The notes under the pieces: generated by a model
The model's database searches: none
Told to the model about the DNA's origin: nothing
Seen by the model: only the letters and a program-made list of their open reading frames with translations
Source of the DNA: Burkholderia cepacia
GTDB taxonomy: Bacteria > Pseudomonadota > Gammaproteobacteria > Burkholderiales > Burkholderiaceae
Direction: 5' to 3'
Assembly: GCF_001039005.1 (NCBI RefSeq)
Contig: NZ_LDWR01000017.1
Span: 62,001-126,000, forward strand
DNA length: 64,000 nucleotides
Program-made: the position numbers and the translations under genes
In this document: piece after piece, positions 54,749-63,683 of the stretch
How the letters are laid out: each line of letters opens with the position of its first letter
How positions within the stretch are numbered: position 1 is the stretch's first letter

Positions 54749-56301
54749 CCCGCACCCTTCGCCCGGTTCCCGAGCCCGATCTGCCGCGCATCCTGCCGGT
54801 GATCCTCGCCGGCGGCTCCGGCACGCGGCTGTGGCCGCTGTCGCGCGAGCAGTTCCCGAAGCAGCTGATCGAGCTGGTCTCGAACGAATCGCCGCTGTCG
54901 GCGACGGCACGCCGCCTGAACGGCATCGAGAACGCATCGCTCGGCGACACGCTGCTGCTGGTCTGCGGCGAGCAGCATCGCGTCATGAGCGCCGCGCAGG
55001 TGCTCGGCCGCGCGGCACCCGCCCGCATCCTGCTCGAACCGGCCGCGCGCAACACCGCGCCCGCGCTGACGCTTGCGGCGCTCGACGCGAGCGCGCTCGC
55101 GGACGATCCCGTGCTCGCGGTGATGCCGGCCGATCACGTGATCGCCGATGTCGGTGCGTTCCAGGACGCCATCGCGCGCGCCGCGCGTTACGCGCAGGAA
55201 GGCGCGATCGTCACGCTCGGCGTACTGCCGCGCCGGGCGGAAACGGGCTACGGCTACATCCAGGTCGGCGAGCCGCGTACCGGCCGCCACGGCGGCCAGG
55301 GTGGTTATGCGATCGGGCGCTTCGTCGAGAAACCCGATGCGACGCTCGCGGAGCGCTACCTGCACTCGGGCGATTACTGGTGGAACAGCGGGATTTTCGT
55401 CACGCGCGCATCGGTCTGGCTGAAGGCGATCGGCGCGCTCGCGCCGGACATCCACGCGGCCTGCGAGACCGCATGGCGCGCGGGCGTCGCCGAGGATCCG
55501 TTCTTCCGGATCGATGCGGCGGCCTTCGACGCGTGCCCGTCGGACTCGATCGACTATGCGGTGATGGAACGCCTCGCGGAGCACGGCGAACTCGGCATCG
55601 AAGGCATCGTGGTGCCGCTCGCGGCCGGCTGGTCGGACGTCGGCACCTGGGATGCGATCTGGGAAATCATGCCGAAGGACGATCACGGCAACGTCGCGCG
55701 CGGCCCGATCGTGTTCGAGGACACGCAGGACAGCTTCGTGCGCTCGGAGGGGCGCCTGATCGCCTGCGTCGGGATGAAGGACGTCGTCGTGATCGAGACG
55801 CCCGATGCGGTGCTGGTCGCGAACAAGCACGACGTGCAGCGTGTGAAGAACATCGTCGCGCGACTGAAGACCGACCGCCGCCCGCAGGCGAGCGAGCACC
55901 GCAAGGTGCAGCGGCCGTGGGGCCATTACGACTCGATCGATCTCGGCGAGCGCTTCCAGGTGAAACGGATCGTCGTCGAGCCCGGCATGCGGCTGTCGCT
56001 GCAAATGCACTATCACCGCGCCGAGCACTGGATCGTCGTACGCGGTACCGCGAAGGTGACGCGCGGCGCCGAGACGTTCCTGCTGTGCGAAAACGAGTCG
56101 ACGTACATCGCGGTCGGCGAAGTGCATCGACTCGAGAATCCCGGTCGCATCCCGCTCGAGATCATCGAGGTGCAGTCGGGCAACTACCTCGGCGAGGACG
56201 ATATCGTCCGCTTCGACGATCAATACGGCCGGCCGACGTGCGGGCCGGTGGAACTCGAAGCGGCGATGGCGGTGCCGCTCGCCCGATCGACGGCAGAATA
56301 G
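54745..56301 (+). CDS. manC: Mannose-1-phosphate guanylyltransferase / mannose-6-phosphate isomerase
   Basis: 518 residues from MTRTLRPVPEP. Nucleotidyltransferase domain with VILAGGSGTRLWPLSREQFPKQ, active-site FVEKPDA, then a linker and a C-terminal type II PMI cupin with RPWGHYDSID and QMHYHRAEHWIVVRGTAKVT (His ligands). Makes GDP-mannose for polysaccharide. A relative of BceA of the cepacian clusters, but here in the Ber-linked region without the other bce genes. Rightward, convergent with the EPS genes that follow. Confidence 0.94.
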   Translation: MTRTLRPVPEPDLPRILPVILAGGSGTRLWPLSREQFPKQLIELVSNESPLSATARRLNGIENASLGDTLLLVCGEQHRVMSAAQVLGRAAPARILLEPAARNTAPALTLAALDASALADDPVLAVMPADHVIADVGAFQDAIARAARYAQEGAIVTLGVLPRRAETGYGYIQVGEPRTGRHGGQGGYAIGRFVEKPDATLAERYLHSGDYWWNSGIFVTRASVWLKAIGALAPDIHAACETAWRAGVAEDPFFRIDAAAFDACPSDSIDYAVMERLAEHGELGIEGIVVPLAAGWSDVGTWDAIWEIMPKDDHGNVARGPIVFEDTQDSFVRSEGRLIACVGMKDVVVIETPDAVLVANKHDVQRVKNIVARLKTDRRPQASEHRKVQRPWGHYDSIDLGERFQVKRIVVEPGMRLSLQMHYHRAEHWIVVRGTAKVTRGAETFLLCENESTYIAVGEVHRLENPGRIPLEIIEVQSGNYLGEDDIVRFDDQYGRPTCGPVELEAAMAVPLARSTAE

Positions 56302-56325
56302 CCGCGCAGCCGGCATCCTCGCGCG

Positions 56326-57609
56326 TCAGCGCACGACGATGGCCGCCGAAACGACGTTCTGGATGAACGGCTTGCCCACCGCCTTGATGAAATACGTGCC
56401 CGCCCGCGTCTCCGGCAGCGCAATGCTCGTCGCGTCGGACGGATAGCGTCCGACCAGCCTGAACGACGACGCACCAAGCTGCTCGTAGAGCTCCAGATGA
56501 TCGACGGTGTCCGGATGGGTGATCCGGACGGTCACGCTCGAGCCCAACGGCTGCGCGTCGATCTCCGTGCAACTGGCAATGCCGGTTTCGAGCGCGCTCC
56601 CCTCCTCGTAGTCGTTCCACGTAATCAGCTGAACGAATGGAAGCTGCTGCCGCACGCTGTAGCGCTCGTTGATGCTCTTGAACGTGTCGAGCCAGGTGCG
56701 TCCGCACGCAGGCGAGAGAAGACGCGGCGCGGCGGCGCCCCACGACGCCTTCGTGTCGTCGAACCCGCTCCACACGCCGCCGACCGTGATCATCCCCGGC
56801 GGCTGGTTCCGGGCGATGTTGTAGAAGCGCTCGCGATACAGCAGGTCGTGCCGCGTGCCGGCCGGTTGCGGCGCGGTCCACGACGACGGCTGCGCCCAGA
56901 CATACGCCCCCTTGCTGTACGGCAGATCGAAACCCGGCGCAAGCGTATGGATCCAGTAGATGTCCGGGTACGCGGCATGAATGCGCGCCCAGTCCGCCTT
57001 CCCGGCCGCATCCATCCCGAACTCTGACACGACCGGATGGCCGTCGTAACGCATATACTGAGTCGACGTGAAGTATTCGCGGCTGATGTACGCGAGGTTG
57101 TTCAGGATCGTTTCGGTCAGGTCGCACCCGTGACACGCATTGAACCTGAAGCTGCCGCTGTCGATCATGATCGAGAACGTCATCCCGGGAAACTTCGCCA
57201 GTTCGGGCATGGATGCCTGCCACGCCGTGTCGACGAAGTGGCCCTGGCCGTACCAGTCGACGATCACGCCGTCGATCCCGCGCGACTGCATGTCGGCAAA
57301 GGTGCGATAGGCCTGGCGAGGATCGTCGGATCGATAGCCGACATTCACGCCTCGCGGGTCGGGGCCCCACCACGGCAGGTAGTGGGCCAGCACCCGGGTC
57401 GTGCTGCCCGGATACAGCAACGTATGCACATCGATCTTCGAAACCGAAGATGTGCCGGCGAGCAGCCCGTTCGATGAACCCTTGAAATCGCGGCTGCCGG
57501 ACGTATTGGCGGGCGCGATCGTCGCCACCCGCTCTTCGCAGTAGCCATGCCCCGCCGACAAGGCCAATGCGCCGAGCACGGCCGCCACGTTGCGTCGAAG
57601 TGCCCGCAT
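56326..57609 (-). CDS. Secreted GH99/GH71-like glycosidase in EPS cluster
   Basis: 427 residues; the ATG at MRALRRNVAAVLG has an AGGAAGAGGAA site. Signal peptide to about residue 24 (GHGYC). A TIM-barrel of the family 71/99-like clan: YLPWWGPDPRG, GIDGVIVDWYGQG, and TWNDYEEGSALE with the paired acids. The end is an Ig-like domain. It may trim, release or remodel the polymer in the periplasm or outside. 13 bases after the glycosyltransferase stop. Confidence 0.75.
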   Translation of the reverse strand: MRALRRNVAAVLGALALSAGHGYCEERVATIAPANTSGSRDFKGSSNGLLAGTSSVSKIDVHTLLYPGSTTRVLAHYLPWWGPDPRGVNVGYRSDDPRQAYRTFADMQSRGIDGVIVDWYGQGHFVDTAWQASMPELAKFPGMTFSIMIDSGSFRFNACHGCDLTETILNNLAYISREYFTSTQYMRYDGHPVVSEFGMDAAGKADWARIHAAYPDIYWIHTLAPGFDLPYSKGAYVWAQPSSWTAPQPAGTRHDLLYRERFYNIARNQPPGMITVGGVWSGFDDTKASWGAAAPRLLSPACGRTWLDTFKSINERYSVRQQLPFVQLITWNDYEEGSALETGIASCTEIDAQPLGSSVTVRITHPDTVDHLELYEQLGASSFRLVGRYPSDATSIALPETRAGTYFIKAVGKPFIQNVVSAAIVVR

Positions 57610-57622
57610 GACGTTCCTCTTC

Positions 57623-58837
57623 CTAGACGTTCCGTTGCCCGTCAATGCCCATCCAAGACGCAAGCTGTGCTGCATAGTGCGACGGCGTGTATGCCGAACA
57701 ATCGTAATGTCGATCGTCGGTACGCAGGTGACGGTTCAACTCATCGAGTGCGCTCGTCAGGCCGGCCGGCGAATTCCGGTACAGGATCTTGTTGCCGATC
57801 TCGCTGCCGAACGTCGACAGACTGCCGATCTCGTGCGCGAGAACCGGCAAGCCGAGCGTGGCCGCCTCGACCAGCACGAGCGGCGCGTTCTCGGCCCAGA
57901 CGGACGGCAACACCAATGCATCATGTGCGCGCAATGCGTGAAACAGCTCGCTGTGGTCAAGCCGCCCGGCAAAGCGCAGCCGCTGCGCCTGAACCAGATC
58001 CTGGTGGCGTGTTTCGAGCTGCGCGCGCATCGCGCCGTCGCCGTAAAGCGTCAGGCTGCCGATACGATGAAAACCGGTCTGGCGCGCCAGTTCGATGAAC
58101 TCGTGAATGCCCTTCTCCGCATCGAGGCGCCCCACATACGCGAGCTCGAACCGCTCACGATGACACACGCGCGGCGGAAACGGCTCCGCCAGCGTGCTCA
58201 CCGGGTTCGGCAGCAATGCGGTTCGCGTGATGCCGCGCTGGGCTAGTGCGGTGCGCATATACGGGCTCGGGCACAGGAACAGGTCGAATACGTGTTGCGG
58301 ATTGCAATACGCGTACACCGCATGCCAGTGCAGTTTCTTCACCGTGTCGTGAATACGCCCTCGAGGGCTCGCAAGCCTGAACAGTCGCGTCGGCTTCGAC
58401 AGCGCATCGACCGGCACCGGCACCGGACGCCCGTTGCGATAGGCCAGCAGATTCGGGTTGTAAAAGACCAGATGGTAGTCGTGGCACGTGAGATACGTAC
58501 GGAATCCCTGTTCGCGGCGGCCGCGCGCGAGTACCGGCAGGATCGATTGCGTCAGCAGATTGTGATAGTTGTGCACGAGCACGCGATGCGGGCGCACCTC
58601 GTCGAGCAGCGCGGCAAGGGCGTTCGCCGCGGCGCGGTTCCAGCCGCGCGTGAACGAGCCTTCGCCCGGCGGGAAATTCGTCTCGTCGAACGAGTACACC
58701 TCGACGCCCGGAATCTTGCGCAGCATTTCGATGGAGGTCCGGTAGACCTCTTCCGCGCCACCCTTTCGCGCGTAGTCATTGATCACGACAATGCGCGTCG
58801 CTTCCGCGCGGGAGCCAACCGACGGGAAGCTATTCAA
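57623..58837 (-). CDS. GT4-type glycosyltransferase
   Basis: 404 residues from a TTG start (MNSFPSVGSRAEATRIVVINDYARKGGAEEVY). GT-B fold; C-terminal donor site ENAPLVLVEAATLGLPVLAHEIGS with the EX7E-like pair and PSVWAENAP. Cytoplasmic, adds a sugar to the lipid-linked repeat unit. Acceptor and donor not predictable. It follows the acyltransferase gene by 153 bases and precedes the secreted glycosidase. Confidence 0.85.
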   Translation of the reverse strand: MNSFPSVGSRAEATRIVVINDYARKGGAEEVYRTSIEMLRKIPGVEVYSFDETNFPPGEGSFTRGWNRAAANALAALLDEVRPHRVLVHNYHNLLTQSILPVLARGRREQGFRTYLTCHDYHLVFYNPNLLAYRNGRPVPVPVDALSKPTRLFRLASPRGRIHDTVKKLHWHAVYAYCNPQHVFDLFLCPSPYMRTALAQRGITRTALLPNPVSTLAEPFPPRVCHRERFELAYVGRLDAEKGIHEFIELARQTGFHRIGSLTLYGDGAMRAQLETRHQDLVQAQRLRFAGRLDHSELFHALRAHDALVLPSVWAENAPLVLVEAATLGLPVLAHEIGSLSTFGSEIGNKILYRNSPAGLTSALDELNRHLRTDDRHYDCSAYTPSHYAAQLASWMGIDGQRNV

Positions 58838-58990
58838 TTGAACTTCCCGGACGTCGGTTGAAACATTCGATATCGCGGCACGCCGCCGCCTTCATCACTC
58901 GCCACCATCCTCTCCCACTCCGTGCAGTCCATTCCATTCACGTCGGCGACACGAGGTCGCCACTTTCAGCCGCAACGCTTCCGCGCCCGG

Positions 58991-60157
58991 TCAGTTTCGA
59001 ACCGGATCCTGCGCCGCGCTGACCTGACGATTGCCGGCCGGCAGATCGCCGCGTTGCCGCGACACGGTCAGGCGGTGCGCAAGCCGGACACAGGGCGCCT
59101 CGCAATACCGGTAGCTTGCGTACGACAACGCAATCAACGGCGCAACGGGCACGATCATGTAGACGCCCAGCGGCCACCCGGTCCATTGATAGCGCTCGCA
59201 CAGCCAGTAAAACCCGAACAACGGAATCGCATGAAACAGGTAAATCGAGTAGCTGACTTCGCCCAGCTTCGCGAACGACCGCGCGCGGATTTTCAGTACC
59301 GTCGCCATCGCCGCGAATATCGCGATGCCGATCACGTAAGCGAGCGACGACGGCAGATGAACCAGGTTGTGATGCCGCCAATCGTTGACGGCGCCGATCA
59401 GCGCGACGCCCACGATCATCGCCGCCAGCAGGCCAACCACGGATCGGTACGTCAGCGTGATTCCGGCATGCTCGCCGCGCCCCCATCCCACACGCAACAC
59501 GTCGAGCGGATGATCGTAGGCCTGACGAAAACAGGCACCCCAGAACATGATCGCGAGGTGATAAGGCATGGCCTTGTACTGGCCCAGCGCATTCTCGGGA
59601 ATGATGCGCAACCCGAGGGTGATCACGAATACCGTGCAGAGCGCGATGCAGACGAGCGCGAGATCGCGCATCCGGTGCAGCCCGCCCCACCAGAACAACA
59701 CGAGACACAGCACGTAGAAATACAGTTCCGTTTCGAGCGTCCAGTAATGCCCCATGACCGGCTCCTGCCCGAACGCGGTCGGAATCATCGTTGCGTTGGC
59801 AACGAGCAGCGACGCGCTTACCGGTTTTCCGAACAACGTCCAGAAGACGAGGCAGCCGACCGGAATGGACAACCAGAACGCCGGATACAACCGCAGGAAG
59901 CGACGGATCAGGAAGCGCCGCGTGCCTTGTCCAGCGGCGCCGCGCAAACTGCTCGGAATCAGCAGACCGCTGATGCCGAAGAACACCACCACGCCGATCC
60001 GCCCGAAATTGACCGAGCGTTGCAGCGTGTCGAGCCACTGTTGGGCGCCCGCCAGCGCGACGAACCGCTCGGCGTAGTGTGTCCAGATGACGAGCAGGAC
60101 CGCGACGGCGCGCATCGCGTCGATATGATCCAGACGTCCGGAGCTTTTCGAGTTCAT
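58991..60157 (-). CDS. Acyltransferase family 3 (OafA-like) membrane protein
   Basis: About 388 residues from MNSKSSGRLDHIDAMRAVAV. Ten or so helices; RLDHIDAMRAVAVLLVIWTHYAE with the conserved His in helix 1, SGLLIPSSL and FLIRRFLRLYPAFWLSI are family signatures. It transfers an acyl, usually acetyl, group to the growing sugar in the membrane. An upstream ATG at 60250 is possible, but the homologous start is favoured. Part of the leftward EPS series. Confidence 0.87.
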   Translation of the reverse strand: MNSKSSGRLDHIDAMRAVAVLLVIWTHYAERFVALAGAQQWLDTLQRSVNFGRIGVVVFFGISGLLIPSSLRGAAGQGTRRFLIRRFLRLYPAFWLSIPVGCLVFWTLFGKPVSASLLVANATMIPTAFGQEPVMGHYWTLETELYFYVLCLVLFWWGGLHRMRDLALVCIALCTVFVITLGLRIIPENALGQYKAMPYHLAIMFWGACFRQAYDHPLDVLRVGWGRGEHAGITLTYRSVVGLLAAMIVGVALIGAVNDWRHHNLVHLPSSLAYVIGIAIFAAMATVLKIRARSFAKLGEVSYSIYLFHAIPLFGFYWLCERYQWTGWPLGVYMIVPVAPLIALSYASYRYCEAPCVRLAHRLTVSRQRGDLPAGNRQVSAAQDPVRN

Positions 60158-60326
60158 CGTTGGGGTCGTGTAGTGGGCAGGCAGCGTGGCCAAGGACAGG
60201 CGAGTTACCGTATCACCGCCCCCGCTCGCCGACTGTGCGACATCTGACATAGCCCCGTGACGACACCGCGTGCCGTCGGGCAACAATAAGGCCGGCGCGC
60301 GATACGACACCGGCGCCGGCCTCGCA

Positions 60327-62117
60327 TCACGCGGGCGATCCGGCCTTGACGATCCTGCCGAGCGGCGCGCGGCGGGAATCGAGGCCCTTGACGAATTCGC
60401 TGCACAACCCGATCACCTGTTCGGCCGCATGCGAACTGAACAGACTGTGATCGAGATCGTCGAGCACGACCGTGCGCGCACCCGAGAAGCGCGACAGCCG
60501 CTTTCCACGCGGGCCGAAATACATCGTCATCAGGTCCAGGCTGCTGTCGTATGCGCCGCAGACGAACAGCGTGCTCACCTCCTTGCGCTGCAGCGTGCGC
60601 AGGATTTCATGAGGATCGACCGGTATCGTCTGCGCGCACGACCATCCGGCGATCCGGTGTCGCCACGCGCCGATCCGGACCGCCGCAAGCGTCGCCACGC
60701 GCTGCAGGACGAGCCGGACGAACGGCATGATCTTTCGATCGCCGCACAGCACCTGCTTCCATTTCTTCAGCTCGAAGAACGACGACCGGTAACCGGCGAT
60801 CGAATTGGGTCGATGCCTGCGCAACGCGTCCGTCGGCATGTCGTCGGGCATATGGAAACTCTGCAGGTTCACCGAGATGACACCCGACAGCGCGCGCCCC
60901 ACGAGCGCCGCACGCAACGCGCTGTACGCCCCCGAGCAGATGCCGAAGGACACCACATGGCGATACCCTTGTTCCTTCAACCAGTGGGCAGCCGTCGCGA
61001 CATCGTCGACGACGGTACTCGAATAGACCGGCGCGCGGGCACCGCTCCCGGAGACACTATCGCCGATCCCGCGTCCGTCGAACCGCAGCGATGCGATACC
61101 GCGGCGCGCCAGCTCACGGGCAATGCGCACCGATAGCCGGCTGTCGCCGACATGCGCGCTGGCCGACGTGTTCGTGATCAGCAGAACCGGGCCACGATCG
61201 CGCATGGCCGGCGGCAGGCACAGAATGCCGAACAGGCCCGCAACACCGAACCTGACCGGCTGTTCGCAAGCTTCCGGCGTCCGGAGCATCAGGCCGGCAT
61301 CCCAGTCCGCTTTCAACGCGACGCCGGACGAAGGCACCTGCCCGGCCGCCCTGGCCGCGATCCAGTCGACCACGGCGTCGAGTACACGCGTCGGCATGCT
61401 CGAGAACGTCGTTTCCTGCATGAACGCGGCGTAGCCTTCGAACGGCCTTGACTCGACTTCACCGCCCAGCGCGTCCAGCTTCTGTTTCAGCGCTTCGCTG
61501 CCGCCGACATTCACGTCGACGATCAGCGTGTCCGGCGCCGGTGCGCGTACGCAATCTTTCAACGCATCGACCGCGTCGAACGCGTTGAGCCGCGCACGAA
61601 ACACCGGACTGTAGATCTGCCCGAGTACGTTGAACGGTGCGTCTTTCGGTTGGGCCTCACGCAATGGCGCCGGCAACTGGTCGAGCCAGATATTGCGCAT
61701 GATCGACAACTCGCGCACGTAGCTGCGCCCGCTCGCCACCGGCGCCAGCAGCACGAGCGCGTCCACGTCGCATTGGTTCGCCGCGAGCAGCGCGAATGCC
61801 GCGCCCAGCCGCAGGCCGCACAGCGTCACCCGGGCGACGCCCGTTTCTTCGCGAAGCCGCGCGATGGCCGCGCGCACATCGTCGACGGCCGTCTCGAACT
61901 GGTCGCTCGCGCCATCGGCCCCGTCGGAATCGCCCGTTCCGCGGTAATCGAAACGCAGCACCGGAATCCCGCTGGCGGACAGGCGGTCCGCCAGGCTCCG
62001 CATGCCGCCGTGACTCCAGACGGATTCGTGCCCGTAAGCGTTGCACAGGACGACACCCCTCGTCCCTTCGCCCGGATGCAACCATCCGAACCGCCCGCCA
62101 AATATGATCGGTCTCAT
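60327..62117 (-). CDS. Tandem alpha/beta hydrolase with non-Ser nucleophile sites
   Basis: 596 residues, two alpha/beta-hydrolase domains in tandem (about 1-255 and 275-585). Domain 1: GVVLCNAYGHESVWSHGG and FDYRGTGDSDG, but the nucleophile elbow reads CGLRLGAAF with Arg in place of Ser. Domain 2: ITNTSASAHVGDSRLS, FDGRGIGDS, and the elbow FGICSGAYSAL with Cys, as in dienelactone hydrolases. The style recalls hydrolases associated with exosortase/EPS loci. Cytoplasmic; role in the EPS pathway (deacylation or lipid-linked step) is inference. Confidence 0.8.
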   Translation of the reverse strand: MRPIIFGGRFGWLHPGEGTRGVVLCNAYGHESVWSHGGMRSLADRLSASGIPVLRFDYRGTGDSDGADGASDQFETAVDDVRAAIARLREETGVARVTLCGLRLGAAFALLAANQCDVDALVLLAPVASGRSYVRELSIMRNIWLDQLPAPLREAQPKDAPFNVLGQIYSPVFRARLNAFDAVDALKDCVRAPAPDTLIVDVNVGGSEALKQKLDALGGEVESRPFEGYAAFMQETTFSSMPTRVLDAVVDWIAARAAGQVPSSGVALKADWDAGLMLRTPEACEQPVRFGVAGLFGILCLPPAMRDRGPVLLITNTSASAHVGDSRLSVRIARELARRGIASLRFDGRGIGDSVSGSGARAPVYSSTVVDDVATAAHWLKEQGYRHVVSFGICSGAYSALRAALVGRALSGVISVNLQSFHMPDDMPTDALRRHRPNSIAGYRSSFFELKKWKQVLCGDRKIMPFVRLVLQRVATLAAVRIGAWRHRIAGWSCAQTIPVDPHEILRTLQRKEVSTLFVCGAYDSSLDLMTMYFGPRGKRLSRFSGARTVVLDDLDHSLFSSHAAEQVIGLCSEFVKGLDSRRAPLGRIVKAGSPA

Positions 62118-62356
62118 TTTTAATTAGGTATCGGTGAAGAATGGGATATGGCGTCCTCCAGCCGAGCGGTTGAATCGATCGGCCGAAGGACGGCAAGTCG
62201 CTCGCGGAAGGCTCTCCCCTTTCCGGTTGTCACGCATCCCCATGCGAGGGTCCGGAAGCCGGCCATCCGCGAACCGTTCAGATCACGACGTCGAGGCCCT
62301 CCTTTCGACTGCGCCGGCTTTCCGGTTGGATCGGGCGCGGCGCGCTGCCCGGCCCG

Positions 62357-63565
62357 TCACGACGGGCTGCCCGGCGCGGGCGCGATCAGGTCGCGCCAGC
62401 GCCGATCGAATACCGACATGCTGAAGTGCTGCTCGCAATAGGCGGCGAATCGCGTCGCCGCTTCGACGACCTGCACCAGATCCGCGGACGGTTCGGCGAC
62501 GAACCGCTCCAGTCGCGCATCGGTCATCGCAAGCGCGTCGTCGTGGAATCCGAGGCCCTCGTACGCGGCTTCGTTCCCGACCGGCACGCACCCGTACGAA
62601 ATGGCTTCCAGCACCTTCGATTTGATGCCGCCGCGAAGGAACGCGGGGCACAACGCGATGGAGGATCCGGTATAGACGTCCGCCTGCGTCGGCGCGAATC
62701 CGGCGAATTCGACGTTCGGAACGGGATCGTATCGACCGGTCATGCGCCCGAAAATCACCAGCGGCGTGGCCGGCTTGACGCGCGCCCATAGCGCCACCAG
62801 GTACTCGATCGCGAGACGGTTCTGCAACTGGCGGTCCGAACCGATAAACACGAACCGGAACGGCGCCGCCGGATGACGCACCGGTTTCAGCGAGTTCATC
62901 GGCGGCGCGATCACATGCGTCTTCACGGCTTCGTCGTCGGTAAGCGACATCCTCAATGAATGCGCGTCTTCCGCGGAAACGAGCGTGACGGCATTCGACG
63001 ACCCGATCGCCGCGCGTTCCTGCCGCTTGAGCGCGAACGCTTCATAACCCAGGAACGCGTTGCGGATCATCTTCGCGTTGGCGAGCCTGACGAACGGCCC
63101 CGGAATCGACTTTTCCAGATACCCGGCCGACAGCGGAAAATCCTGCTCGCGCAGGATGTTCGCGCGGCGCGACATGAGATCGTCGAAATCCACGACGATC
63201 CGGCATGCGGGCACGTTGCGCCGAACCAGGATCGCGTAATCCACCAGCCGGATGCCGTCGAAATAGATCACGTCCGGCTTGAATGCATCGACGGCGCACA
63301 ACAGCGCCGTCCGCTTGCTCGGGTGCGAGAACATCGCCACCTGAAGCGCGCACGGCGCACCGCGCAACACGCTCCATCCGACGCGCACCGCCGCGCCGAT
63401 CTTCGCGCGCAAGCCTCCATCCTCGAACACGGACCGAATCTTGAATTCGGCCACTTCCGTCTGGTCGCCAAGCGCCTTCCGGATGAAGCTCAGCGTACGC
63501 TCCCGCCCGTTCGTCACTTCCTGCGGAATGTCCCGCGTCATCACCATCAGCACTCGACTCTTCAC
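62357..63565 (-). CDS. Glycosyltransferase (GT-B, family 1-like)
   Basis: 402 residues from a GTG with GGAGGGG six bases upstream; an ATG five codons earlier lacks a site. N-terminal VKSRVLMVMTRDIPQEVTNGRERTL, C-terminal FAGFAPTQADVYTGSSIALCPAFLRGGIKSKVLEAISYGCVPVGNEA, the usual nucleotide-sugar site (GxKSKVLE). Cytoplasmic EPS enzyme. 118 bases downstream of the flippase gene in the transcript. Confidence 0.83.
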   Translation of the reverse strand: MKSRVLMVMTRDIPQEVTNGRERTLSFIRKALGDQTEVAEFKIRSVFEDGGLRAKIGAAVRVGWSVLRGAPCALQVAMFSHPSKRTALLCAVDAFKPDVIYFDGIRLVDYAILVRRNVPACRIVVDFDDLMSRRANILREQDFPLSAGYLEKSIPGPFVRLANAKMIRNAFLGYEAFALKRQERAAIGSSNAVTLVSAEDAHSLRMSLTDDEAVKTHVIAPPMNSLKPVRHPAAPFRFVFIGSDRQLQNRLAIEYLVALWARVKPATPLVIFGRMTGRYDPVPNVEFAGFAPTQADVYTGSSIALCPAFLRGGIKSKVLEAISYGCVPVGNEAAYEGLGFHDDALAMTDARLERFVAEPSADLVQVVEAATRFAAYCEQHFSMSVFDRRWRDLIAPAPGSPS

Positions 63566-63683
63566 GAGCGGCCCCTCCATCGATCCGAAACTCTCTTCAT
63601 TCCATTCACTGCATGCGAATCCCGGCGCTCGCGTTCGGCCGATTGCCGGTGCGGCAAACCACGGGCTGCCCGGAAGCGGTTCT

